DNA of 9,772 nt from positions 1-9,772 of the forward strand of contig CAMAWS010000080.1 in assembly GCA_945861845.1 (NCBI GenBank), given 5' to 3'. The stretch comes from Candidatus Sulfopaludibacter sp. SbA3. GTDB taxonomy: Bacteria > Acidobacteriota > Terriglobia > 20CM-2-55-15. Below the pieces are notes generated by a model, which worked only from the letters and a program-made list of their open reading frames with translations, was not told where the DNA came from and made no database searches. A program made the position numbers and the translations under genes. This document shows positions 1-5,478 of this stretch, one piece after another. Numbering within the stretch: the first letter of the stretch is position 1; every line of letters begins with the position of its first letter.

Positions 1-138
1 CCCGCCGGGCTCGCGCGTGATCGTGTGCGGCATCGACCGGGACTTCAGGTAATTGGAAAGAAGCTCGATCTGTGTTGTTTTGCCGCAGCCTTCAATACCT
101 TCAAAGCTGACGAACCGTCCCGCTGGCATAGGCCGCAT
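1..138 (-). CDS. tmk: Thymidylate kinase, N-terminal 46 residues (partial)
   Basis: dTMP kinase phosphorylates dTMP to dTDP with ATP in the cytoplasm, a required step in making dTTP for DNA. The visible part reads [16 protein letters not shown], which holds the P-loop (GIEGCGKT) in the position usual for this family, and it ends at the conserved TREPGG, where the window stops. The remaining ~160 residues lie left of position 1. Two in-frame ATGs are possible, at 138 and 129; neither has a visible Shine-Dalgarno sequence, so the 138 start is a choice. The first codons overlap, in another frame, a dead copy of the thiI tail that ends at 101. A second, degenerate copy of this gene start lies just behind the intact thiI (852-901), which suggests that tmk once followed thiI directly. 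Confidence 0.9.
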   Translation of the reverse strand, partial: MRPMPAGRFVSFEGIEGCGKTTQIELLSNYLKSRSMPHTITREPGG

Positions 139-176
139 ATTCTAGCAAAACATTCGGAGTCTCGATGGACTGCTTC
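98..176. repeat. Direct repeat copy A of the thiI/tmk junction
   Basis: This 79-bp stretch aligns without gaps to 861-939 at an offset of 763 bases, with 62 of 79 bases identical by hand count. The first 24 positions differ at one base only. On the minus strand it holds the end of a thiI frame and the start of the tmk frame. This copy carries the working tmk start. Confidence 0.85.
101..175 (-). pseudogene. Remnant of the 3' end of a second thiI copy
   Basis: One minus-strand frame ending in TGA at 101-103 encodes [20 protein letters not shown]. The intact thiI ends with ETAEILMEYPAYTRGTVRQV, so 11 of the 20 residues are identical and several others are conservative. No PP-loop, THUMP domain or other thiI sequence precedes it: upstream is ABC-transporter debris in other frames. 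I infer a fragment left by a duplication, kept in part because its DNA also encodes the start of tmk. Similarity may extend weakly up to about position 195. Confidence 0.7.
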
Positions 177-209
177 TCGTTCGATACCGTTATATTGAGA
201 TTGCGTCGT

Positions 210-435
210 TCAGGATCTTGCGATCGAAAAGCGCGCGATAGCAGCGTCGGCAAGGTCCCTGATCGCCTTCGGATTGAGAAACCACTGGGCACGGATGAAT
301 GGATCGTTGAAAGGCCTTGCCGAAAGCGAGGCCGTTTGAGCTATCGATTTTGCGCTGGTCCCCGATTACTTCCACGAGTTCGCGCTGCCCATTTTTCGAA
401 ACCCCGGCAATGCCGAGAATTTTACCGGTCTTCAA
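210..435 (-). pseudogene. Decayed nucleoside/sugar ABC transporter ATPase fragment
   Basis: From 435 downward one frame reads KTGKILGIAGVSKNGQREL. This is the Walker A region of the second ATP-binding half of RbsA/YufO-type importers, which usually read GEILGIAGVxGNGQxEL. A few codons later the same frame gives NGLAFGKAF, resembling the family's ENLALGK segment; about 45-50 intervening residues seem to be deleted. The continuation PFIRAQWFLNPKAIRDLA and ARFSI lies in the next frame (308 down to a TGA at 210-212) and matches the segment of these proteins that follows. The frame change can be explained by one extra base near 309-311. The K in GVSKNGQ replaces the usual G. There is no signature motif, Walker B or first half, so it cannot work as a transporter subunit. 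It points to past insertion or rearrangement between thiI and tmk. Confidence 0.65.
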
Positions 436-476
436 CGCAGCACTGCATGCCGATTAGCGAATGGGCGAGCGTGAAT

Positions 477-492
477 AGCGGGTAACCCCGCT
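477..492 (-). other. Small hairpin behind the coiled-coil gene
   Basis: The 6-bp inverted repeat AGCGGG / CCCGCT with a 4-base loop lies 10 bases past the stop of the 100-aa gene, on the minus strand. No U-run follows it, so an intrinsic terminator is only a weak possibility; it may instead stabilise the mRNA end. Confidence 0.3.
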
Positions 493-502
493 TATCAGCC
501 TG

Positions 503-805
503 TTAGTTCTTTCGGTCGGTGAGCTTTCCCAGAATCCGGTCGAGACGGGCCAGCGCCTCTTCGTGGCGCTGATGGGACTCCTGTGCTTCATTTCGGAAAT
601 CCCGAAGGAATTCCTGCTGAAACGTTTCCTGTCGATCGAGGCGGCGGGATTGAAGACTGATCAATTCGATGACCTGTTGACTGGCTGTTGCCATTTGGGC
701 GAGAACGCCTTTCGTCCATTCCTGATACTGGTCCTGCGCGACGACCAGGCGCGCCTGGCTTTGGATGATGAACTCGATTGTTCGATTCAACTCTTCAGGT
801 GTCAT
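503..805 (-). CDS. Small coiled-coil protein of unknown function (100 aa)
   Basis: No enzymatic domain is recognised. The protein starts MTPEELNRTIEFIIQSQARL and is almost wholly helical by composition: rich in Q, E, R and L, with no Pro after residue 3, no Gly run and no membrane segment. Residues ~40-95 have heptad-like spacing of hydrophobics (VIELISL, FLRDF, ALARLDRILGKL), suggesting a soluble coiled coil. Small proteins beginning MTPEE and continuing as coiled coils are, from memory, common in Acidobacteria and related groups, with no known role. The ATG at 805 has GAGG a few bases upstream (GAGGGAACATG), a good ribosome site. The gene sits in the segment that separates thiI from tmk, so it either came with that rearrangement or was inserted there. 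It lies 58 bases behind thiI and may have its own promoter. Confidence 0.8.
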   Translation of the reverse strand: MTPEELNRTIEFIIQSQARLVVAQDQYQEWTKGVLAQMATASQQVIELISLQSRRLDRQETFQQEFLRDFRNEAQESHQRHEEALARLDRILGKLTDRKN

Positions 806-840
806 GTTCCCTCAAGCGGGGTAGAGCAAAAGGCGGGGGC

Positions 841-869
841 AGTATAACATCTCGCAGGCGCCTTCAAAC
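841..869 (-). promoter_or_regulatory. Weak candidate promoter for the 100-aa gene
   Basis: On the minus strand TATACT (846-841) matches a -10 box in five of six bases. The hexamer 17 bases upstream (GTTTGA, 869-864) is a poor -35. It lies in the short gap after thiI, about 35 bases before the ATG at 805. Readthrough from thiI is an equally good source of transcription. Confidence 0.25.
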
Positions 870-901
870 CTGACGAACCGTCCCTCGGGTATAGGCGGGA
901 T
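852..901 (-). pseudogene. Degenerate tmk 5' end overlapping the thiI stop
   Basis: In the frame offset from thiI, the minus strand from 901 encodes IPPIPEGRFVRFEGACE. The live tmk reads [17 protein letters not shown] at the aligned place. Both candidate ATG codons of tmk are here ATC and ATA, and the P-loop is missing, so no kinase can be made. The similarity follows partly from the DNA repeat that also encodes the thiI tail, so it is not independent of that repeat. The FEG portion beyond the thiI stop is the part thiI coding cannot explain. Confidence 0.5.
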
Positions 902-939
902 ATTCCATCAAAATCTCGGCGGTCTCAATGGCCTCCTTC
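861..939. repeat. Direct repeat copy B of the thiI/tmk junction
   Basis: Partner of 98-176 (62 of 79 bases identical, no gaps). It covers the last ~25 codons and the stop of the intact thiI plus three bases beyond it. The conserved core CCTTCAAA..TGACGAACCG includes the thiI stop. Confidence 0.85.
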
Positions 940-2054
940 ATTGCCTGGGCAACATCGAGTTTCGTTTCCGACCGTTCGATCTCGGCAAGGTTCGCCTTCG
1001 TTTCCGGATGCTTTGGAACAAACAGGGAACAGCAATCCTGGTCGGGTTGAATCGATATTTCGTAGGTGCCGATGCGCCGCGCAACATCGATGATCTCGTT
1101 CTTGTCGTCCCCGATCAGTGGCCGCAGGATTGGCATCTGGACGGCCCGCGTGATCACGTCGATGTTCTCGATTGTTTGTGATGCCACCTGTCCTACGCTG
1201 TCGCCGGTTACCATGACGCGGGCCTTTTCCCGCCGGGCGACCTCTTCTGCGATGCGCATCATGTATCGCCGATAGAGGATCACGCGCGTCTCCAGCGGTG
1301 TCTCGACCATGATGTGCCGCTGCACCTCGGCAAACGGCACGAGGTAGATCTTTGACTGCATTTGGTATTCCGCCAGGAGTGCGCCGAGTTGCTTCGCCTT
1401 CTCCTGCGATTCCTTATTTGTGTAGGGAAAACTGTGGAAGTGAACAAAGACGGCGGTGCAACCCCGCTTGATCAGCTTCCATGCCGCCACGGGCGAATCG
1501 ATGCCGCCCGAAAGCAGAACGATGACTTTCCCGCTGGTGCCGACGGGAAGTCCTCCAGGCCCCGGAAGGCGTTCAACGTAGATGAGCGCAAACTGCTCGA
1601 TGATGTCGATCCAGCAGGTTAATTCCGGATTCTCGAGGTCCACTCTCGCGTCCGTGCGTTCCTTCACATAGCCGCCCACCTGCTGATTGATCTCGGTGGA
1701 CGTATGGGGGAATCGCTTGTCCGCCCGCCGGGCTTCAATTCGAAAGGAGGAAAACGCGCGCCCCTCAATAAGCGACCCTGCGTTGCGCTCCAGTTCCGCC
1801 ATGTCCCTCGCACAGGACCAGGCTTCGGCGAAATAGGCGATGCCGCAAACCTTGCCGAGCCTCTTCCGGATTTCGAGCATATCGGCCTCGGCGCTCAGTT
1901 CGATAAGCAACCGGCCATAAAGGCGGCGAACCTTCTGAATTCCGCAACCTTCCAATGCCTTTGAAATATTGAGCCGGAGGCGGTTTTCGAAGTACTCCCG
2001 GTTGCCCTTTTTCAGCGCAAGCTCGTGGTAATGAACGACGACAAAACGTTCCAT
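864..2054 (-). CDS. thiI: tRNA 4-thiouridine synthase ThiI (no rhodanese domain)
   Basis: ThiI activates U8 of tRNA with ATP and transfers sulfur to form 4-thiouridine; in some bacteria it also supplies sulfur for thiamine thiazole. The 396 residues show an N-terminal ferredoxin-like region (HYHELALKKGNR, residues 8-19), a THUMP region (to ~165) and the PP-loop ATPase SGGIDSP at 182-188. The motif DQDCCSLF (338-345) sits where the family has its conserved cysteine, with Cys341 and Cys342 here. The length fits the short ThiI form without the C-terminal rhodanese domain of E. coli ThiI (482 residues), so the persulfide must come from another donor. The ATG at 2054 is preceded by a perfect TATAAT only 8 bases upstream and no ribosome site, which suggests a leaderless transcript. 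The last ~20 codons are duplicated at 101-163. Confidence 0.95.
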   Translation of the reverse strand: MERFVVVHYHELALKKGNREYFENRLRLNISKALEGCGIQKVRRLYGRLLIELSAEADMLEIRKRLGKVCGIAYFAEAWSCARDMAELERNAGSLIEGRAFSSFRIEARRADKRFPHTSTEINQQVGGYVKERTDARVDLENPELTCWIDIIEQFALIYVERLPGPGGLPVGTSGKVIVLLSGGIDSPVAAWKLIKRGCTAVFVHFHSFPYTNKESQEKAKQLGALLAEYQMQSKIYLVPFAEVQRHIMVETPLETRVILYRRYMMRIAEEVARREKARVMVTGDSVGQVASQTIENIDVITRAVQMPILRPLIGDDKNEIIDVARRIGTYEISIQPDQDCCSLFVPKHPETKANLAEIERSETKLDVAQAMKEAIETAEILMEYPAYTRGTVRQV

Positions 2055-2062
2055 ATGCGGGC

Positions 2063-2068
2063 ATTATA
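2063..2068 (-). promoter_or_regulatory. Proximal -10 box of thiI, possibly leaderless
   Basis: A perfect TATAAT on the minus strand ends 8 bases before the thiI ATG. Initiation ~7 bases downstream would leave an almost leaderless mRNA, in line with the absence of a ribosome site. No convincing -35 lies 16-18 bases upstream, so confidence is limited. Confidence 0.4.
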
Positions 2069-2091
2069 GCCCTGATCAGACCGGCAATTAC

Positions 2092-2120
2092 TTGTAACTC
2101 CATGCGGGAATTGAGATTAT
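2092..2120 (+). promoter_or_regulatory. Candidate yggS operon promoter
   Basis: TTGTAA (2092-2097), a 17-base spacer and GATTAT (2115-2120) each match consensus in four of six positions. It overlaps the divergent distal thiI promoter. The score is modest and any other site in this 108-base gap could serve instead. Confidence 0.3.
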
Positions 2121-2143
2121 AGCCGCCCAAGCTGCCAGCCCAA
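2116..2143 (-). promoter_or_regulatory. Distal thiI promoter (-35 TTGGGC, -10 TATAAT)
   Basis: The minus strand has TTGGGC at 2143-2138, a 16-base spacer and a perfect TATAAT at 2121-2116. This would start thiI transcripts with a leader of about 55 bases. The -35 box is half of the palindrome at 2138-2149, so a dimeric repressor bound there would block it. Confidence 0.45.
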
Positions 2144-2149
2144 TTGGGC
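2138..2149. repeat. Perfect 12-bp palindrome between thiI and yggS
   Basis: GCCCAATTGGGC is fully self-complementary and overlaps the -35 box of the distal thiI promoter; it lies 13 bases before the yggS ATG. It has the size and symmetry of an operator for a dimeric regulator. No regulator gene is visible nearby, so this is a guess from position. Confidence 0.4.
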
Positions 2150-2162
2150 GAGCAATCAAGAA

Positions 2163-2831
2163 ATGAACGATGTTGAAGAAAACTGCCGCCGTGTTATCGA
2201 AAGAATCCACATTGCGGCTGCACGAAGCGGGCGGAGCGGGGAAGCGGTGCGGCTGATCGCCGTAACCAAGACGGTGAGCCCGGAGAAAATTCGACAGGCA
2301 GCGGGACTTGGCATTAGGCACATCGGCGAGAATCGCCTGCAGGAAGCTCTTCCAAAACGTGATTTACTTCGCGATCTTGATCTGACATGGCACTTCATCG
2401 GCCATCTTCAAACCAACAAGGCCAGGAAAGTCATCGAAAACTTCGATTGGATTCAATCGGTGGACCGGTTCGATCTGGCGGAGAGACTCGATCAGCAGGC
2501 GGCCAGGCGTATTCCCGTCCTGATCGAAGTGAAGCTGCACGATGAGCCGTCAAAATCCGGAATGCCCGCCGCACAGCTTTCCGATTTCCTTCCACGGATT
2601 ACGGGTCTGAAAAACCTCGACGTGCGAGGCTTCATGGCCGTGCCGCCGTATTCGGACCTGCCGGAAGATTCTCGGCCCTATTTCCGCAGGCTTCGCGAAC
2701 TCGCTGCACTTTTCGGACTTCCGGAATTGTCGATGGGTATGAGCCATGATTTCGAAATAGCCATCGAGGAAGGCGCGACCATGGTGCGGGTAGGCACGGC
2801 AATATTCGGCGCCCGTCAACCGGCGCTGTGA
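2163..2831 (+). CDS. yggS: PLP homeostasis protein, YggS/YlmE/PROSC family
   Basis: YggS-type proteins bind pyridoxal 5'-phosphate and keep the cell's pool of free PLP and amino acids in balance; no catalytic reaction is established. The 222-residue protein fits the family. The PLP lysine is Lys36 in LIAVTKTV (31-38). Further family motifs are [29 protein letters not shown] and, near the C-terminus, [22 protein letters not shown] followed by GTAIFG. The ATG at 2163 has only a weak AAG just upstream, but it gives the normal family N-terminus. It is the first gene of a plus-strand run; its stop overlaps the start of the next gene by four bases (GTGA), so the two are probably translated in a coupled way. 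The membrane protein YggT, often found between YggS and YggU, is absent. Confidence 0.95.
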   Translation: MNDVEENCRRVIERIHIAAARSGRSGEAVRLIAVTKTVSPEKIRQAAGLGIRHIGENRLQEALPKRDLLRDLDLTWHFIGHLQTNKARKVIENFDWIQSVDRFDLAERLDQQAARRIPVLIEVKLHDEPSKSGMPAAQLSDFLPRITGLKNLDVRGFMAVPPYSDLPEDSRPYFRRLRELAALFGLPELSMGMSHDFEIAIEEGATMVRVGTAIFGARQPAL

Positions 2832-3106
2832 CGGTTCCTGTGCGGCTCAGCGTCCGCGTCATTCCCAACGCAAAGAAGACGCAGTTTGACGGATATCGGG
2901 AGGGCGAGTTGGTTCTGCGCCTGAACGCGCCTCCACAGGATGGCAAGGCAAACAAGCTGGCGCTCAAATTCGTTGCGGAATTTTTCGGCATACCGCGATC
3001 GTCGGTACTGCTGGTCTCGGGAGAAAAGAGTAGACACAAAATTTTCCAAATTGTAGGCTTGCAAAGCGATGTCCTCGAAAGGAAACTCACCGGAAGTCAG
3101 CCATAA
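2828..3106 (+). CDS. yggU: DUF167/YggU family protein
   Basis: A small soluble protein of 92 residues and unknown role; the fold is known in other bacteria but no function is settled. Family features are RVIPNAKKTQF (10-20), the ELVLRLNAPPQDGKANK segment (27-43) with the near-invariant P..GKAN, and SGEKSRHKIFQIVGL near residues 64-78. The start is GTG at 2828, inside the yggS stop region, giving a four-base overlap; a start further in would remove the first strand. The pairing with yggS is widespread in bacteria, which supports both calls. Confidence 0.9.
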   Translation: MTVPVRLSVRVIPNAKKTQFDGYREGELVLRLNAPPQDGKANKLALKFVAEFFGIPRSSVLLVSGEKSRHKIFQIVGLQSDVLERKLTGSQP

Positions 3107-3124
3107 ACTCCGCAGTAGTCATTG

Positions 3125-3568
3125 ATGGAAAAAGTCGAAAAATCAGTCGATAGTCCTCGCGATAGCGGCTCGCAGGACCCCAAACCGCTGAAGAAGCTCA
3201 ATCTTTTGATCACTTTGGCCATTTGCTTCAGCTCCTGGGTTGTTCCAGGATTGGGTCATGTGGTGTTGGGCCGATGGATTCGCGGTGTCATCTTCATGAT
3301 TTGCATCTTCGCCATGTTTTTCATGGGACTTGCTATGGATGGCATGCTCTACGGCGCAATGTTCGAGGAGCCGCTTCAGATTTTTGCGCTTCTCGCGAAC
3401 CTTGGTGTCGGGCTTCCTTACATCGTGGCCGAGAGGCTTGGCCTCGGAGCGGGTATCATGACCTCGCCTACGTATGACTACGGCACAACGTTTCTGTGGG
3501 TCGCGGGTCTCTTGAATTACCTCGTCGTACTGGACGGCTTCGATATTGCGCAGGGGCGGAAACCATGA
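3125..3568 (+). CDS. Multi-pass membrane protein, DUF6677-like
   Basis: The 147 residues begin with a polar tail (1-24), then four hydrophobic stretches at about 26-46, 52-72, 84-103 and 121-137. Conserved-looking loops are VVPGLGHVVLGRW (39-51), near the first helix, and YDYGTTFLWVAGLLNYL followed by VLDGFDIAQGRK (117-146), near the end. From memory these resemble the DUF6677 family of uncharacterised membrane proteins; I cannot verify that here. No enzyme motif or signal peptidase site is visible. The start is ATG at 3125; a TTG one codon earlier is possible. It follows yggU by 18 bases and shares ATGA with the next gene, so it belongs to the same transcript. Its role is unknown. Confidence 0.8.
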   Translation: MEKVEKSVDSPRDSGSQDPKPLKKLNLLITLAICFSSWVVPGLGHVVLGRWIRGVIFMICIFAMFFMGLAMDGMLYGAMFEEPLQIFALLANLGVGLPYIVAERLGLGAGIMTSPTYDYGTTFLWVAGLLNYLVVLDGFDIAQGRKP

Positions 3569-3741
3569 GACTCAGCCACTTCGAATCTTTGTTCGTCTTC
3601 TCTATGATCGTCTCAACGGTCTTTGCGCTCATCACCAAGAACACCCCGGATGAGCAGGTGCGCTACGGCTTATTTGTGTTTGTCTCCTTCCTGGCCGTGG
3701 CTTTCTTCGTCGGCTGGATCATGTTTCCTCTTCCACTGTAG
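3565..3741 (+). CDS. 58-residue membrane protein with two helices
   Basis: The frame from ATG 3565 gives MRLSHFESLF, a first hydrophobic helix (about 7-23), a short polar turn ITKNTPDEQVRYG and a second helix (about 35-54) ending FPLPL. The reading frame is open further upstream, but that part only shadows the preceding gene; the ATG overlaps its stop (ATGA), the normal sign of coupled translation. No homolog is recognised. Because it is joined to the DUF6677-like gene, the two products may act in one membrane complex; this is inferred from position only. Its TAG stop is directly followed, in the same frame, by sequence coding for the N-terminus of the next protein. Confidence 0.65.
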   Translation: MRLSHFESLFVFSMIVSTVFALITKNTPDEQVRYGLFVFVSFLAVAFFVGWIMFPLPL

Positions 3742-3750
3742 GCGCCCCGT

Positions 3751-4788
3751 CTGTACTTCTCTCCCGATTACACGACTGCTCGTCACCGCTTCCGCGAATT
3801 GGCCAGGCGCGCGTCGTGTAGGATCGAGACCATTCCCATTTCGTCCCCTGGTCCAGCCGAATCGGACCTGACAATCGACATTGCGAGCTTCGGGCCAGAA
3901 GATGCCCGCCGAGTCATTCTTCATTCCTCCGGGCTTCATGGCGTCGAAGGCTTCGCCGGGTCCGCCATCCAGCTTCAGCTGCTGGATGATTTCCCCTCGC
4001 TGCCTCCCGATACCGCCCTCATCCTGGTCCATATCCTGAACCCTTACGGAATGGCCTGGCTGCGCCGCGTGAATTCCGGCAACGTCGATCTCAACCGCAA
4101 TTTTCTCGTAGGCGAACAGTATTCGGGCGCTCCGCCGGCGTATGCCGAGCTGGATTCCTTCCTCAATCCCCGGACGCCGCCATCGCGTGATTTCTATTTT
4201 CTGAAAGCGGCATGGCTCATTCTCCGGAGGGGAATGCCTGTGCTTAAACAAGCCATAGTTGGCGGGCAATACGAGTATCCGAAAGGACTCTTTTTCGGTG
4301 GCTGGAAAGTAGAAGAGGAACTTGAAAAGTATGGCAACTGGCTTCGGCAGCGGCTCAAATCCGCGGAGTATGTCATCGCGATGGATGTGCACACCGGACT
4401 TGGAAGATTTGGTGAGGAATCCCTGTTGGTCGAGCCCGGCAATTATGAAACGCTCCGAAAGAGTTTCGGCCCCCGGGTTGTTCAACTCGAGGCGGAACGC
4501 GGACCGGCGTACCGCATCCGCGGCGGACTACAAAACCTCATATATCAGAACGCGTTGCACGCACAAGTTCATTTCATGGGTGAGGAATTTGGCACATACT
4601 CGGCAGCGAGGGTGCTGCACGCCTTGAGGGAGGAAAACCGCTGGCATCATTACGGGAGAGCGACAATGGGGCATCCTGTCAAGACAACCATGAAAGAGAC
4701 TTTCTGTCCTTCCGCTGAGTCGTGGCGCCGTCAGGTTTTGGAACGCGGGGCTGAATGGATACGGAGTGCGATCCTCACGATGCACTGA
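3751..4788 (+). CDS. DUF2817 family M14-type zinc peptidase
   Basis: The protein resembles DUF2817, a branch of the zinc carboxypeptidase (M14) fold; the substrate is unknown. Counting from the TTG at 3799, the zinc-site motif is SSGLHGVEG (43-51; His47, Glu50), followed by NVDLNRNF (95-102) with the substrate-binding NR pair, DVHTGLG (196-202; third zinc ligand His198) and GEEFGTY (261-267), a probable catalytic Glu. No signal peptide is seen, so it probably acts in the cytoplasm. The start is uncertain: YFSPDYTTARHRF is encoded upstream of the TTG and matches the usual DUF2817 N-terminus, but no ATG, GTG or TTG precedes it after the in-frame TAG at 3739. I place the start at CTG 3751, which has AGG 8 bases upstream. 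The gene is last in the plus-strand run and converges with the toxin gene 12 bases away. Confidence 0.85.
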   Translation: MYFSPDYTTARHRFRELARRASCRIETIPISSPGPAESDLTIDIASFGPEDARRVILHSSGLHGVEGFAGSAIQLQLLDDFPSLPPDTALILVHILNPYGMAWLRRVNSGNVDLNRNFLVGEQYSGAPPAYAELDSFLNPRTPPSRDFYFLKAAWLILRRGMPVLKQAIVGGQYEYPKGLFFGGWKVEEELEKYGNWLRQRLKSAEYVIAMDVHTGLGRFGEESLLVEPGNYETLRKSFGPRVVQLEAERGPAYRIRGGLQNLIYQNALHAQVHFMGEEFGTYSAARVLHALREENRWHHYGRATMGHPVKTTMKETFCPSAESWRRQVLERGAEWIRSAILTMH

Positions 4789-4800
4789 AGATCCGCCGAG

Positions 4801-5129
4801 TCAGTAGTTCAGTTGAAGCGCATACGCCAGGGCGCGGTCCACTTCATCCTGCTTTTCTTTGGAAAGCGTGCTGACAAATGAAGTGAGCTTCTGTTTGAAC
4901 ATCAAGGTAAGGAAATCACATCGAACGGAACAGTCCTTCGGCAGTCCATCGTCGATCCCGACGATAACTTCGCTCCGAAGTCCCAGGATCTCGCCATAAA
5001 CGGGTGCACACAGAACCGTGGAAACGTCGTCATTCCGAGCGATGAAGTCTCGGGAAACCACAACATAGAAACCTGGCTTGTGCCCACGCTCCGGCATTCT
5101 TGCCTGGGTTCTGTACACTTCGCCGCGTT

Positions 5130-5133
<4 letters not shown>
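4801..5133 (-). CDS. MazF/PemK-type endoribonuclease toxin
   Basis: Toxins of this family are ribosome-independent mRNA interferases that cut RNA at short sites and stop growth when the antitoxin is lost. The 110 residues match the usual size. Visible family features are the opening KRGEVY, KPGFYVVVSRDFI (19-31), which holds the P.VVVS strand, VLCAPVY (40-46) and DGLPKDCSVRCDFL (62-75), the conserved loop that ends in a strand. The start is GTG at 5133, which overlaps the antitoxin stop by four bases (GTGA); the coupling and the antitoxin-first order are typical. The exact subfamily and cleavage site cannot be read from sequence alone. Confidence 0.88.
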
Positions 5134-5412
<279 letters not shown>

Positions 5413-5478
5413 GCCCTGAAAGCTCTCCAACCGGAATCCGCCACCCGGAAGCCACCCGTTGAGCAGCGTTCCTCGGGT

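Noticed and set aside
165..485. 106-aa plus-strand open frame in the thiI-tmk gap
   Set aside because: It overlaps the ABC-transporter remnant, which is recognisable on the other strand; its own product is basic, Cys/Arg rich and without known features.
563..847. 94-aa plus-strand open frame
   Set aside because: It is antisense to the coiled-coil gene, which has a good ribosome site and a protein-like composition.
864..866. ThiI considered truncated for lack of a rhodanese domain
   Set aside because: The short form of ThiI without rhodanese is common in bacteria, and the reading frame ends cleanly after a full PP-loop ATPase domain.
3670..4485. 271-aa open frame on the minus strand
   Set aside because: It lies antisense to the DUF2817 gene, whose zinc motifs show it is the coding strand; the antisense product has no recognisable domain.
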